Assembly: GCF_963678635.1 (NCBI RefSeq)
Contig: NC_087071.1
Coordinates: 43,511,095 to 43,575,094, forward strand
DNA length: 64,000 bases
Reading direction: 5' to 3'
Source: Symsagittifera roscoffensis
Lineage: Eukaryota > Xenacoelomorpha > Acoela > Convolutidae
Shown: positions 22,333-34,260 of the stretch, piece by piece
How the letters are laid out: the number at the start of each line of letters is the position of its first letter
Numbering within the stretch: position 1 is the first letter of the stretch
The notes under the pieces: generated by a model
The model's input: only the letters and a program-made list of their open reading frames with translations
Database searches by the model: none
What the model was told of the DNA's origin: nothing
Made by a program: the position numbers and the translations under genes

Positions 22333-23500
22333 GCGAGTAGGCTTTCGCCAGGAAGGACGCAATCCATCTCGCTTCTAACATGCTCTCCGTCCTCTCGAAC
22401 CTTCTTCTCCCCTCACATTCTGTGTCCAGAGTGCCTCTAGTGTTATCTAGCCGATCTTGTCTATGAATACGGCCGATTTTTCTTCTGCATTTTCCGCTAA
22501 GTTTAACACTTTCACTTAGATAGGCGTGACTCTTCGTGATCATTGCAGGGCCTCGCTTGAAAGGATCTATGCCCATTGCTGCTATTAGAGGAGTCAAATA
22601 GAGCCACTTGCTTGGCTCTGGCTTCGTTAGCAAAATTCATAGCTTCCAAGTAAGCTTTCGTTTCTTTGGCGTTTTGCCTCTTTTCTCCTACTTCTTTGGT
22701 CTCCATTTCTCTGAACCACATTTTCTTAGGCATTCTCACTATCACTCGATGATTGTCGTTGATGCCCGACTTCAATTTGAACTGTCTGCTGAAAATGGTT
22801 AGTTGCAATCCCAATACTTCATGCAACACCAGCTGTGCAGCAAATGATCTTTAAATCCTCTCATAGCATTTGAGATATCGGACCATACTGCAGACAATTT
22901 TGACCCAAATTGCCTCAGATTCTTCGCCTCAACTTCGCGGTTTGGGGCAGGTATGATCACATCAATTTGAACTTCTGAGAACAACACTATTATTGCATTC
23001 ACAAACTTTAATCCATCCGGGAGATGTGCACATCCGCAGACAAAATGAACACTGCTATTGGCGTTATTTTCTGGAATCCGCCTTCTTTTGACACATCTAT
23101 GATTTCGCCAATAGACTCCAGAATCTCTTCAATTGATGACCACACCGCATCTTCCACCGTTGTAGGCTCTCTGAGTCTAATCAGGAAACCATGCTACACA
23201 GGTGATCAATAATGCCGGCGAACACGATTGTTATCGGGATCAATTCGGTTTGTCGTTGAACCCCGATTGCCATTGTGGATTGCATCAAATTCATTCGGTC
23301 CCGCCAACATTATTACGTCGGGTCAAAAAGAACTTGGAGATATGCACGAAGTCAGAGCTCCCGATTACCAATATCTTCGCTCTCCTCAATTCTGCTTTAT
23401 CGTATGCCACAAAAATAGTCCTGTCTATTCGGAACTTCAATTCGCCAAATCTCTCATTATATTCTTGGGCTACTAATTACGGATAAGCTCTTTCTTTCAG
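22333..23500 (-). pseudogene. E3 second Rossmann-like (possibly SGNH-like) segment and C-terminal part
   Basis: This matches E4 at about 48,610-49,757. Readable pieces include PDYQYLRSP-side remnants in one frame and, on the minus strand, IDVIIPAPNREVEAKN, KLSAVWSDISNAMRGFKDH and KAYLEAMNFANEARAK. The E4 counterpart carries ILVIGSSDF and VFVGIIDHL, which resemble blocks I and III of SGNH hydrolases. I do not recognise the C-terminal region, which is basic and Leu/Ser-rich. Confidence 0.5.
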
Positions 23501-24240
23501 ATGAGCTGGAGGCGCTCGCACTTGCATAAACATCTTCACTTGTTTCCCGTTGGTGCTCTAGTTGTCAAAATTTTCCTGGCCTCTCTACTCTGTTCTGCTA
23601 ACTATGGTTCATTCTACCGTTTTATTAAGGTCTGTCATTTACCGGAGCCATTGTGTTAATTGAGTAGAGTCCCTCATGGTCATCAAATCGTAATGCCGTT
23701 GTGGAGCTAAAGTTGATTCAGGCTGCTATCAACCAGTCAACTCACATGATTTAGTACGGTCCACTTACTTATAGCCTTGCTCCATTCATTATTCTTATTA
23801 TGTCGGCTGCAACTTCTATAGTTAGGAGATTCAGCTTCATCAGATGTTGTTGGTAGACATGCCAGGGGTACGGTGTTGATCTTGAACACATCAAAAACGT
23901 CTACCAGGACGCCGCTTTTCCTCGCTTGTGCTCGTCGTCTCAGATCTCGAGAAGCCGTATCTACCGTTTGGTTGACGGGTCCCAATGTTCGTTGAGGATG
24001 AATGGTCTTCCTCACTGGTGCTTCACCTAACCGATCTAATACGTCTGACCTTTTTCGTCTGGTCAGACGTTTTAATACGTCTGACCTTAATACGTCTGAC
24101 CTGTCCATCGGGTTCTGGAGCTTTTGTGGCACGGCTGTGACTGATCTTAGGCCTGTCTCCAGATTAGGTTAAGAAAGGTCAAGATCGTTTGCACGTTCGT
24201 CGATTCTATTCTGAGTGCTCCCGTGTCAAAATGTTCAACT
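23501..24240 (-). pseudogene. E3 basic Arg-rich linker
   Basis: Contains SDVLDRLGEAPVRKTIHPQR and an Arg-rich RDLRRRAQARK tract matching E4 at about 47,985-48,600. This is likely a disordered linker between the two Rossmann-like parts. A short TAATACGTCTGACC tandem repeat (about 24,036-24,100) lies here and is specific to this copy. Confidence 0.5.
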
Positions 24241-24740
24241 TCCAACTCATCTACCCACTCCTAGAATACACGATTCATCCACTCTTGTCCTTCTTTGCTG
24301 TCAAAGTGTATCCCATCAGTGGTTAATCTGGCCTGATCTAGAGCTCTCAGCTCATCCTCCAAGTCCATCAAGATCATTCGTCCAGCGTTTCAGGCATCAA
24401 GATCATTCGTCCAGGCAGATTTCGCACGATGTTGTTCCATCTGAGGACTGTTTCGTTGTGTCTTCTTCCGGTGAACGATTGCTTCCTCGCACTCATTGGT
24501 ATTGTGCAAACGGTCAGAACCGCGAACTGAACCTTTGCCATACTGTGGTAAAAAAGCATGCCAGCCTTGACTCCCAATGAGCTTCCACTGTGTCTGAGCT
24601 TCTGGACACGTTGTTTGTTCCAATTAAAATCATTTTATCCACGATTTTTCCTGTGTTCATCAACTCCACTATTTGTTATAACTGGGATACGTGGCGCCTC
24701 CAAGCGCCATCACCGTAGTGATCCATGAAGTTCTCAAAAT
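24241..24740 (-). pseudogene. E3 SGNH/GDSL-hydrolase-like segment
   Basis: The minus strand reads KIVDKMILIGTNNVS near 24,615-24,660, resembling block III (G-x-N-D/N) of SGNH hydrolases. TTDGIHFDS near 24,300-24,330 resembles block V (D-x-x-H, the Asp-His of the triad). The spacing of about 100 residues between them is normal for the family. The same two motifs occur in E4. SGNH enzymes are Ser-dependent esterases and lipases. A block I Ser was not identified with confidence, so the family call is likely but activity is not implied for this fossil. Confidence 0.6.
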
Positions 24741-25610
24741 CTGCACAAAATCAAATGTGATGTTCCGAGCGCTGCTTGCTGCATATTCAATGGTGAACTC
24801 CACGTCGATTGCTTGAAACATGCTCGCATATCTTTCCAGAACTTCTGAGAACTGTTTTTGATTTGATTGTTTTTCCGTATATCAATTATACGCGACTTTT
24901 TTTCTTAGGCATTTCTCTTATCTTCCTGTCCGAGCTTATCGCTGGTTTCTTAATGGTAGCCCGTTTTCTTCATTATTTCCGAAGAGAGATCTACTCTGCG
25001 GGTATCATCGACCGTTCCACAGGGTGCAGTCATCCCGGAATCCTGCACAATCCTGTTGATCACGAGTCGGTCAGCGGCTTCTACAGGCTGTTGCATGAGT
25101 CGCTCCACAACTGGATCAGTCAGTGTGTCACTCGGCTCCGAGATCTGCCCTTCCATTGTCTGACTTGGTTCACGAGGGGTCAGAAATTCTATCGGGGACT
25201 GCTCACAGGGAACACTCCCTTCAGGTATTGATCTTTCCATTGCGGTCGTATTACTTGTCGTTCCGATCGCTCCTTATATTCCTGCTTCAAGCGTTCTATC
25301 TCATCTGCCTGCTTCTTGTTGCAATCCTCAAACAGTCTCTTCCACGTGTCTCTTTCTTCTTCGAATCTTAGCAAAGTTTTCCTCACCATCTCTAGTTCGT
25401 CTTTGGTCTCGCTCAGATATTTCATAGTTTCGTTTTTTTTGACTCCTTCTTTTCTCGCTCTTTTTGGTGGCAGAGCTGGTCTCAGGAGTGCGCTAGAAGA
25501 GGCCGTCTCGCTAATCGTTTCTTGAAGCATTCTCCTTAACCCAGGCTTAGACTTGATCGGAAGAGGCATTTCACCTGGTTGGTAGGTCCGGGAACTTCCC
25601 AATTCAGGCT
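24741..25610 (-). pseudogene. E3 coiled-coil segment
   Basis: The minus-strand reading is rich in Glu/Lys/Arg with heptad-like spacing: MKYLSETKDELEMVRKTLLR, then ERDTWKRLFEDCNKKQADEI, then RLKQEYKERSERQV. A region with DTLTDPVVERLMQQPVEAAD follows. The same order is seen in E4 (46,560-47,180). A coiled coil would allow oligomerisation. I do not recognise a specific family. Confidence 0.6.
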
Positions 25611-25930
25611 CGTTCGACAGGTCACTTCCTTCCTGAGAGGGCTCCGTTTCTCCGCCTCATTACCCTCAATATTAGGCGGTATAGTACTCTCTGTTGTCCA
25701 TAAGCAGCCATCAGAAAGACTTCCGTGGGGCCTTTCCCGCGGTTTTCATGCTCTAAGGTGTGCGTTAAGGCGGACAGCAACATGACTAACTTTGAGTCTT
25801 CCAGAGCGAAGTCTCGATCCATCAGCCGGCCTTACATCGCATCTATCTTTGGTCCCACATAGACCTCTGCCAGGTCCATCAAATCATTCAAATCGGAGTT
25901 ATCCATTTCGAATAACTCGATTTCGATTAT
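25611..25930 (-). pseudogene. E3 short helical segment, unrecognised
   Basis: Contains MDRDFALEDSKLVMLLSALT and MAAYGQQRVLYRLILRVMRR, preceded by a MDNSDLNDLMDLAEVYVGPK-type reading. It is conserved in all three copies (E2 at 29,046-29,290 and E4 at 46,230-46,525). It is predicted helical, with no family recognised. Confidence 0.55.
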
Positions 25931-26299
25931 TAGTTTCAGCAATTGAAAGTTGATGAGTAATTAAATGATCACTCAAAGGTCACGAATATCATATTTGTCA
26001 AGACTACTCCAATTTCATAATAAAAGTGATTTTAAAAAAGGTCAGATGAGAAGATTTTGATCTAAAGATATGTTAAAACCAATTCAATTCTAAAATCTTT
26101 GAATTTGATCTAAGAGTGGACAGTCAAATATTTGGAACTATACCTAAAATTTTTATTCATTAATTCGTGGTCGCTGACCCTCCAAACCCAAGATTTTATT
26201 GTTAAAACCCATAATACTTTACATATTACACACAAGGCGTCCTACACTCAACCTATACTCGAATAGTATTTCTTATGTAAGTACACTTCTATCTTTAAT
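25931..26299 (-). other. E3 AT-rich conserved spacer
   Basis: AT-rich stretch containing TCTTAGGTATAGTTCC-like and TTAGAATTGAATTGGTTTTA-like sequence shared with E2 and E4 between the macro-like and helical segments. It has little coding potential. It may be an untranslated gap between two ORFs. Confidence 0.5.
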
Positions 26300-26660
26300 C
26301 AGAAAAGACTACATGTATCAGCGCATAAAATTCCCGAGGACGCGGTCGTCATCGGTTTGGGTCGTAAACTGGAAGCGAAATTTCTTTCACCTCACTATTC
26401 ACTAGGAAGTTTCTCAGTCTTGTCAGGGACAGAACTGAAGTCTTCAGGGTCCACAAGCTGCCTTTCCGTCGCACTCGTCACCAAGAAGCATATTTAATTT
26501 CCTGGTATTTGCGAAGCCGCCACAGAAAAAGCTGCTACATCTCCTATTCCTGATGTTTGCTTCCACAAAACTCTACGTTTTTGTATTCCTTCTTCAAATC
26601 TTCCTTTAGAGCTGTCCTAAGACTCATGTCCACTATATTCGCTATCGCATATGTTCTGTT
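26300..26660 (-). pseudogene. E3 macro-domain-like segment
   Basis: This decayed copy of the segment is seen more clearly in E4 (45,450-45,878). Minus-strand pieces match KQTSGIGDVA, ICFLVTSATERQLVDPEDF and the LVYDPNR region. The identification as a TARG1/OARD1-type macro domain rests on the E4 copy and is explained there. Confidence 0.5.
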
Positions 26661-26947
26661 TGTAAGTATAAAATCGATATCTGTTAGTATTATGCTACTT
26701 GGGTTAATAATTTGGCAAGTTGAAACTTTATGATACTACTATCTCAATGTCTAGTTTCTTAGGGCCTTTTTCTGTTTCTGCTTCTAAGTCACCTGTTTCT
26801 CTTACTATTAATAACTTGTTTTTTACTAGTTTTTCAATGTGGATAAGTCCTACCCCCACTTCCCGACAATAACATCCATCGTCGTGACCGTCGATCGCAT
26901 TTCGGATATTAAGTTAACGTTGGCGCAGGAGTGAGTAGTTGCCCTTC
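26661..26947 (-). pseudogene. E3 conserved block before the macro-like segment
   Basis: Contains the VGVGLIHIEKLVKNK-type reading (about 26,830-26,870), found also in E2 (about 30,130-30,170), E4 (about 45,250) and, clearly open, in E5 (about 63,840-63,880). No family is recognised. Confidence 0.55.
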
Positions 26948-27547
26948 CTAGGCGGCCCAGGAAGGATCATATCTTTCGGTTTTTATGTATTTCATGCTCT
27001 CACGGTCTACATCTTGAATCGTGACACAGGTCTTCTTTGGATCCGACGTCAATTCTTTCAAGCATTCCAAGACGCGCAGAATAGTCAAATCTTGTTCGTA
27101 GGACTGCTGTTGCTCGTCGTCGAATTCTACTTCGGGTTTAGACCGGTCATCGATCTGCTCTTTTTCGTGATCGTCGACTATGTCTATGTCCTGTGACACA
27201 GTTACTTCCTCTAGACCCACCAAATCTTCCTCTATCTTCTTCAAGTCTATCATGTCCATTACGAAGTCATCCCCGTAAGGGTTGTACATCTTCGTGAGTC
27301 TTGTCCTGTCACTCTGTCGTGTCTTTTTTGCAAGCAGTAGGTCTGGTTCCAAGTTCATGGGGAAATCCATTTGTTCGGGGTCTTGCCAGTTCTCTTCTGT
27401 GAAGGGTAAGGTTTCTTCATTCGCATCAATTATTTCATTGGGCTCCATGTCTAGTGGTGGACTTGATCCTTCTTCTAGGACTTCAGTCCCATCGTTTTTT
27501 CCCTGGTGCCCTTCTCCCTTGACCTCGCAAGCAGGGTTCATCATCAT
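26948..27547 (-). pseudogene. E3 acidic post-integrase tail
   Basis: An open stretch of 199 residues, strongly acidic, with EGSSPPLDMEPNEIIDANEE, TRQSDRTRLTKMYNPYGDDF and VTSDxxKxxVTIQDVD-like pieces. The YNPYGDDFVMD motif is shared with E2, E4 and E5 (YNRYGDDFLID). It follows the GPY/F-type integrase end in all copies. It may be a targeting or tether tail comparable in position to the chromodomain of chromoviruses, but it is not a recognisable chromodomain. Confidence 0.65.
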
Positions 27548-27975
27548 GTAATCCCCTTCTTCACTGTCTGCAGGTATATACCAATCTTCCGTGTATAGGT
27601 TGTGTGGCTTGATATTTTCAAAGTGAGAACTCGGCCGGTACTCAGTCTGTAAAAACGTCTCTCCTGGTGAACTTCCGTTATCATGAAGAGTCCCCCACCC
27701 ACTTCTATAGAAGTTTTTCCGTTCCTTTCAGTGGTATTACATTTTGAAATTCCCATACTTAGTCTCCTACCGAATAAGTTTTTGCATCAGCTGCTTTTCT
27801 ATCGAACCTTTTTCCTCTGCGTTGCCTGTTCCTGCTGAGTATTCCGTCTGCACATGTCGTTCAATTCTTGTTGACGTCAATTCACATCCGTTACGTAGAC
27901 CTGTGGTTATGTTTTCTTTCTCTCATACTCTGGGTGAAAGAAAGTCAAGAGCAAAGACTTCTTCTTCGACGTTGA
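27544..27975 (-). pseudogene. E3 integrase C-terminal (GPY/F-like) remnant
   Basis: Minus-strand pieces include a RGGLFMITEVHQERRFYRLS reading corresponding to WRGPFMVTEVHQQGRFYRLS of E5, the conserved GPY/F-like beta-strand module at the integrase C-terminus of gypsy elements. E3 pol ends near 27,975, where it abuts the tail of E2. Confidence 0.65.
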
Positions 27976-29290
27976 ATGGTCCTCCTCACAGGTGCTTCAC
28001 CTAATCGATCTAATACGTCTGATCCTTGTTCCTGCCCATCCGAGTTCTGCAGCATTTGTCGCTTTGCTGTGACTGATCCCAAGCGTGTCTCCAGTTTAGG
28101 AACGTGTCTCCTTTGCCAACTGAACCTTTGCCATACCCTGGTGAAAAATCATGCCAGCATCAACTCCCATTGATTTCTATTGCGTCTGAGCTCCTTGTTT
28201 GTGCCTATTAAAATCATTATACCCGAAATTTATCCCAAATTCATCAGCTCCACCATTCGTTTTAACTGGGCTACGTGGCTACATGGCTAAGTTATAACTG
28301 GGCTACGTGGATCACTAGGTAGCGTAGTGATCCATGAGGTTCTCAAGTTCTGCAAAGCTCACTAAAATATCGCCCAAGATCAAATGTGAAGTTCAAGCGT
28401 TGCTTGCTGCATATTCAAGGCTGAACTCTACGTTGATTGGTTGAAAATTGATCGTATATCTATGTCCGGTACTCCAGTGAACCATTTTTGATTCAGTTGT
28501 TTTCCTTTTTGCGACACTTTTTTATAGGCATCTCACTTATCTTCCTGTCCGAGATTTTCGCTGGTTTCGTTACGGTAGCAGCTCGCATTTTCTTAATTAC
28601 TTCCGCAGAGAGCTCTACTCTGCGGGTATCATCGACCGTTCCATAGAGGCGTCAGATGCTCCACCCCGGAATCCTGCACAATCCTGTTGACCACGAGTCG
28701 GACAACGGCTTCTACCAACTGTTGCATGGTTCGCTCCACAACTGGATCAGCCAGTCTGTCGCTCGGGTCCGAGATCTGCGTCAAGCGTTCTATCCTCAAA
28801 CAGTCTCCTCCACGTGTCTCTTTCTTCTTCAAATCTAAGGAAAGTTTTCCTCGCCCTCTCTTGTTCGTCTTTTGTTTCGTTCAGATATTTCATGGTTTCG
28901 TTTTTTTTGGACTCCTTCTTCTACTCTCGTCCGTTTTGATGACAGAGCTGCTTTCAGGTGTGCGCCAGACGAGGCTGTCTCGCTAATCATTTCTTGAAGA
29001 ATTCTCCTTAACCCAGTCTTAGACAGGTCACTTCCTTTCGACAGGTCACTTCCTTCCTGAGAGTGCTCCGTTTCTCCACCTCATTACCCTCATGTTTAGG
29101 CGGTCTAGTACTCTCTGTTGTCCATAAGCAGCCAACAAAAAGACTTCCGTGGGGCAGTGCCCACGGTTTTCAAGCCCTAAGATGTGCGTTAAGGCGGCCA
29201 GCAATCTGACAAACTTTGGGTCCCCCAGAGCGACGTCTCGATCCATCAGCCGGCGATAGATCGCATCTACCACCGGTCCTACATAGATAT
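27975..29290 (-). pseudogene. E2 partial tail: helical, coiled-coil and SGNH-region remnants
   Basis: Holds the helical segment (29,046-29,290, with MDRDVALGDPKFVRLLAALT), a shortened coiled-coil part (about 28,560-29,010) and a fragment of the SGNH-like region and following linker (27,975-28,330). It is shorter than the E3 and E4 equivalents. The left end joins E3 integrase sequence. Confidence 0.6.
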
Positions 29291-29975
29291 CATATCTGTC
29301 AATATTACTCCAATTTCATATAAAAATTGATTCAAAAAAGGTCAGAAAAGAAGATTTTGATCTTAAGAAATGTTAAAACCAATTCAATTCTAAAACCTTT
29401 GAATTTGATCTAAGAGTAGACAATCCAAACTTTGGATCTATTCCTAAGATTTTTGTTCGTGGTCACTGACCCTCCAAGCCCAAAATTTTAATATCATAAC
29501 ACATAACACTTTATATATTGCACACAAGGCATCCTACTTTTAAAGTACGCTCATATAGTGTTTCTTATGTAAGTACACTTCTATGTTACTATCAGAAAAG
29601 ATTACATGTATCAGCGCATAAAGGTCCCGAGGACGCAGTTATCCTCGGTTTGGGTCGTACACTGGAAGCGAGATATCTTTCACCTCCCTTTCCACTAGGA
29701 AGTCTCTCAGTCTCGTCAGGGACAGAGCCAAGTCTTCAGGGTCCCCATGCTGCCTTTCCGTCGTCCTCGTCACCAAGAAGCTTATGTACTTTCCTGGTTT
29801 TTGCGAAGCCGCCAGAGACAAAACTGCTACATCTCCTATTCCTGGTCTTTGCTTCCACAAAATTCTATGTTTTTGTATTCCTTCTTAAAATCTGCTACTA
29901 GTGCTGTCCTAAAACTCATGTCCACTGTAAACGCTATCGCACATGTCCTGTTTGTAAGTATAAAAACGCTATGTG
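29291..29975 (-). pseudogene. E2 macro-domain-like segment and AT-rich spacer
   Basis: The part at about 29,639-29,975 carries LSLAASQKPGKYISFLVTRT and LSLTRLRDFLVEREVKDISL, preceded by the SLRTALVADFK-type start. It matches E4 at 45,450-45,790. The left part is the AT-rich spacer shared by E2, E3 and E4. The basis for calling it a macro domain is given under E4. Confidence 0.55.
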
Positions 29976-30770
29976 TTACTATTATGCTACTTGAGTAATC
30001 ATTTGGCAAGTTGAAACATTATGATACTACTCTCCCTACGTCTGGTTCCTTAGGGCCTTTTTCTGTTTCTGCTTCTAAGTCGTCACCTGTTTCTCTCACT
30101 ATTTTTAATTTGTTTTTTACTAGTTTTTCAATGTGGATAAGTCCTACCCGCACTCTCCGACAAAAATATCCATCGTCGTCCCCAACGATCGCAGACCGGA
30201 TATTACGTTAAGGTTGGCGCAGGAGTGAGTAGTCCCAAGAAGGATCATCTATCATTTTTTTTGTAGTTCTTGATCTACGTCTTGAATCGTTATACTGGTT
30301 GCTTTTAGGTTCGATGTCCTTTCATTCAACAATTCCCAGACATGCAGGTTCGTTAATTCTTGTTCGTATGACTGCTTCTTACAGGTTTAGACCGATAGTC
30401 GATCCATTCATTGTCTTGGTCATCGACTATTTCTATGTCTTGTGATGCGGGTATCTCCTCTAGATCAACCAATTCTTCCACTATCTTTTTCAGTTCTGTC
30501 TACTACGAAGTCCTTTCCGTAAGTGTATTTTTTTTGCACTTACGGAAAAGGTAGAACCGGTTCCATGTTCTTAGGATCCTCTATCTTTTCAGGGTTTTTC
30601 CAGTCTTCTTCTGCGTAGGGTAAGGTTTCCTCATGCGCCTCAAATATTTCGTTAGGATCCAGGTCTAGCGGCGGACTTGTTTCTTCTTCTACAGTCTCAT
30701 TCACATCGTTCTTTACCTGATACTTTTTTCACTGACCACCTGAGCAGAGTCCATCATGAGATAATCGCCC
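29976..30770 (-). pseudogene. E2 conserved block and acidic post-integrase tail
   Basis: Contains the VGLIHIEKLVKNKLKIVRE-type reading (about 30,095-30,160) and a shortened acidic tail (about 30,300-30,760, with EETSPPLDLDPNEIFEAHEE). It matches E4 44,676-45,430 closely. Confidence 0.6.
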
Positions 30771-31800
30771 TCCTCCATGTCAGCAGGTATGCACCAGTCC
30801 TCTGTGGATGGGTTGTGTGGCTTAATGTTTTCAAAGTGCGCAGCTCGGCCGGTACTTAGTCAACGTCCCACCTGATGAACTTTCGTTATCATGAACGGTC
30901 CCCTCCACTTCTTTAGAGGTTTCTTTGTTCCTTTTGGTGGTATAACATTCTTAAAAACCCACACAGAGTCTCCTACTGAGTAAGCTTTTGCACCATCTGT
31001 TTTCTTGTCAAACCTTTTCCTCTGCCTCGCCTGAGCCTGTTGCGTATTTGTCTGCATAAATCATTCAGCTCTTGCTGGCGTCTGATCACGTAGACTTGTG
31101 GCGATGTTTTCTGTCCTTCAAACTCTGGATAAAAGAAAGTCAAAGTCAAAGACTTTTCATGTCCAATCAACATCATGTGTGCAAAATAACTGTGTTGGAA
31201 GTTGCGTACTACCGCTATAAGCTCCCATTTTTTGTAGAAGATATCTATCTCAATCATTCATGTATCCCGAACAAAACACCTTCAATATCGACACCAGAGG
31301 CCGATTTTTTCTCTCCAATAAGCTGTTTGTTTGGGGTATGATACGTCGAAGAATGAGCCTGAGCTACTTGGGAACGTCTCATGAGCTCCTTAATAGGTTC
31401 TCTTATGAAAGCTGTTCCATTGTCCGATTCGTGTTGCCATTTCTTGCTATCCACGTATTGATCAGATGAGCGCATGTCTCTTCTGCTGAGGCAGTTATGC
31501 AGGGCCCGGCCTGTGCATACTTTTTGAAGTGCTCGATCATCACGAGGACCTGATTGTACCCAGTGCCTGTCATGCATACTTTCCGTACCATTGCATTGAA
31601 CTCGGTTGACTATATGGACTGTAATGGGATTCGCAACATCCTGGGATCTTTCACCTATTGGCATGACAGACATGCTTTTACCATTTTTCATTCCAGGTCA
31701 TTTAAAGCGTTTCAAGATCCTCTGATATGCTTTATCGATCCCCTGGTGACCCATTTGATCTTGCGATCTGAGTAATAGTTCCGTTTGATAGATTTGAGGT
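30771..31800 (-). pseudogene. E2 integrase remnant
   Basis: Right to left: a zinc-binding remnant near 31,700-31,800 (DQMGHQGIDKAYQRI-type), a catalytic-core remnant near 31,300-31,600 (with ASAEETCAHLINTWIAR and the SDNGTAFI-type motif), and a C-terminal part near 30,860-31,257 (with LTLTFFYPEFEGQKTSPQVY and KKWRGPFMITKVH). The order and motifs match E5 62,130-63,130. Confidence 0.75.
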
Positions 31801-33320
31801 AACACTATTGGGTTAAATTTGTACAAGACCTTGTCCTCTTCTCTCTTTTTGCAAGCAATGATTCCATTCTTGTTCAGATATAACCTTTCCTCTTTCTACA
31901 TAAAAAACTGTCTCAGGTTTCGCTTACTATCCTCTACCAGATCTCTTTGTCTGGTTCCCCAATTTCTATCCACCTTTTCAAGTTGCTCGTCAAACGGTTA
32001 TTTCTCTGCGCTCGTAGTAAGTCTGTATCTTGCCTTCAAATATGTCTTCATGAACTTCAAAAAAATGTTTAGCTCATTGGGCTGATGCGCATCATTTTGC
32101 ATCTTAACGCACCAGATCTTTGCCAATGGCTCTGTTTCTTGTCTGAACGGCCTGTTTTTACTGCGGTAGCAGGCTCATCGAATGTTTCGATACCGCTATC
32201 CTTTCCAAGTCATCTGCTGCGTTATCACTGACTCTTATCATGACGTTTTAACTCGGGAACTGGTAGCGATTAATGTTAGGATCTTGGTACACTTCCCTGT
32301 CCAAGTCTCTTGCTCGAGTCTCCACCAGTAATGTCTGGATCGCCAATTCTCACAATTCTGATCACGTGCTTGACTTCTTGTCTGAGTAGTTGTCACTATT
32401 TGATTTCCTCGAGGTGTTGTCAACGGATGAGTGTGTCGCGGAGCACATTACAATGGCAGATTTTGATGTGCACAATCTACTCATCCATCTGAATTCCCAG
32501 AACAAAGTTTTATCCTACTGATTTTGTTTGTTTACACGACCACTTTGTTCGACATCCTACTCCCCGGACAAATTTTCTTGTTACTGTTTTTCTGATTGAA
32601 CTCCTCCCCATTCTTCATCGGACTCCTCAAAGGTGACAGTATTCCGATCTCCTCTCCTTTTTATTTGTATGATGTGCTCATCAAATTGCTTTGAGTAATT
32701 GAGGATACTAGTTGCTGAACTACGGTCCTACAATCCCTTTCGTTTTTCTTGTGTTGGCGTCTTGATTGCTTTATCCGTTTTTTCTCACTGACTGTCAACG
32801 ATTCCATGGCTGCTGCCCATTCTGGGTCAACTCTTGTCATCTCTCTCTCCAAAAATCCACCCAGCATCCGCATCACTTGTCTGCATCAGCCGTTTTATCC
32901 AAGGAGCTGTTTCTGTTTAATCGAGAGAGTTCCTGTTGGACCAGAATCAAGCTTAGCAACAGTTCCAAGGGCATTGGGTCCTTTTTGGATAAGATTTTTA
33001 TTTCTGCTGCCCTTTCCAATGGTAATTCAGGGTGTCACGGACTTGGATAACCAGACTTGTCCAACCATCTGGTCAATGGAAGTACTTCATGAGTCACTTT
33101 ATCCAGAAAAGAGAATCCTTCCTCAATTTCTCAATTTCCACCTGATTGGCCTGCTTCTAACCTAGTCTTTCATAAAACTCAGTATCCATGCTGAGGATGT
33201 CATCATTTTCGTACTTGGAACGCATCTTGTGCTCAATTTTCATGTGGTAGCTATCCAACCTGACTAAGCAACGACCATTATAACTCCATCGAGTTTGTCT
33301 TCAACAAGGCTAAGACTCTG
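31801..33320 (-). pseudogene. E2 connection region between RNase H and integrase
   Basis: A long, weakly conserved linker of about 1.5 kb matching E4 42,070-43,560 and, more distantly, E5 60,930-62,040. It is rich in charged residues (for example EWAAAMESLTVSEKKRIKQS). No enzymatic motif is seen. This linker is much longer than the usual gypsy connection. Confidence 0.6.
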
Positions 33321-34260
33321 ATATCCACGCGCAAATTAAAGGGATCGCTCCAAGGTTTTCGCGGTCCTTTTCACGAACGTGACAAATGCAAGCCTTTCTG
33401 ATTTTGGTGCACCATACTTTATTCCAGTGTCGCTCAACACTTTACTGCCAAATGCAATGGAACGGAGAACTGTTATATTCTCGGAAACATCCTGAGCTTT
33501 TTCGATCCATTCGAACTTTTTCTCTTTGTTGCGAATCAGTTGCTGCATAGGGTACACCTTTTCCTCATATCTTTTATGAACTCGCGGTAGTGGTTGGCAA
33601 ATCTCAGGATGCCCATGAGCTACGTGTCCATTCTGAGAGCCTGCCATGTTAACACGGACTCCACCGCATCCGGATCCGGCCTCACCTCGTACCTGTCAAC
33701 CATTTTTCCCAGGTACTTAATTGAGTCCATAAGGATCTCACAATTCGACAGTTTGCATTTCAAACCGGTTCTCTTCATGCAGTCGAAGACCTCGTCGAGT
33801 CTGTGGATGTGATCTGCCAAGGTGGGTGTGGCTATTACCACGCCATCCACATAGCACATCGCATGAGTTCCGCACTTCTTTGTTACTCTGATCAAAGCTT
33901 GAGCCATCAGCCTTTGGAAGGGCGCCGCGGAGTTGCGCGAGCCGAAGGGCGTCCTCTTCCACTGGTACAACCCCAATTCACAAGCGAATCCAGTCTTTTC
34001 TATGCTTTTTTGCAGAGGTACCAGACAGAAGGCAGAGGCCAGATCCAGTGTAGTAAAACACTTGGCGTCGCCAAGTATCGCAAGGATCTTGTACATTCGT
34101 GGTATTGGGTAGGCATCATTTAGGGTCACCGTGTTCAGGTAGCGAAAGTAGCAACAAAATTTAGCTGCTCCCTTTCTTTTTAGCCGTGACAACCCCAAAA
34201 GTCCAAGGTGACTTTGAGGGTTCTATCATGTCGTATTCGAGCAACATTTCTATTTCAGCT
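33321..34260 (-). pseudogene. E2 reverse transcriptase and RNase H remnants
   Basis: Readable RT pieces are YFRYLNTVTLNDAYPIPRMY, FTTLDLASAFCLVPLQ, KRTPFGSRNSAAPFQRLMAQ and NCEILMDSIKYLGKMVDRYE. RNase H pieces lie at 33,336-33,647. The motif order is that of gypsy RT fingers, palm and thumb. Confidence 0.8.

Larger units (their letters stand above)
22333..27975 (-). mobile_element. E3: old truncated gypsy-type copy (post-integrase half)
   Basis: Minus-strand remnant that begins near 27,975 within the integrase C-terminal region and runs left through the acidic tail, macro-like, coiled-coil, SGNH-like and second Rossmann-like segments. It ends near 22,333, where similarity to E4 (at about 49,757) stops abruptly and unrelated AT-rich DNA begins. 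Upstream pol and both LTRs are absent. It is heavily broken (well over ten interruptions) and truncated at both ends. It shares roughly nine bases in ten with E4 over this part, so the copies are related but old. Confidence 0.85.

Noticed and set aside
26948-27547. Chromodomain after integrase
   Set aside because: The tail is acidic and lacks the aromatic cage pattern and Y-L-V-K-W-type strand of chromodomains.
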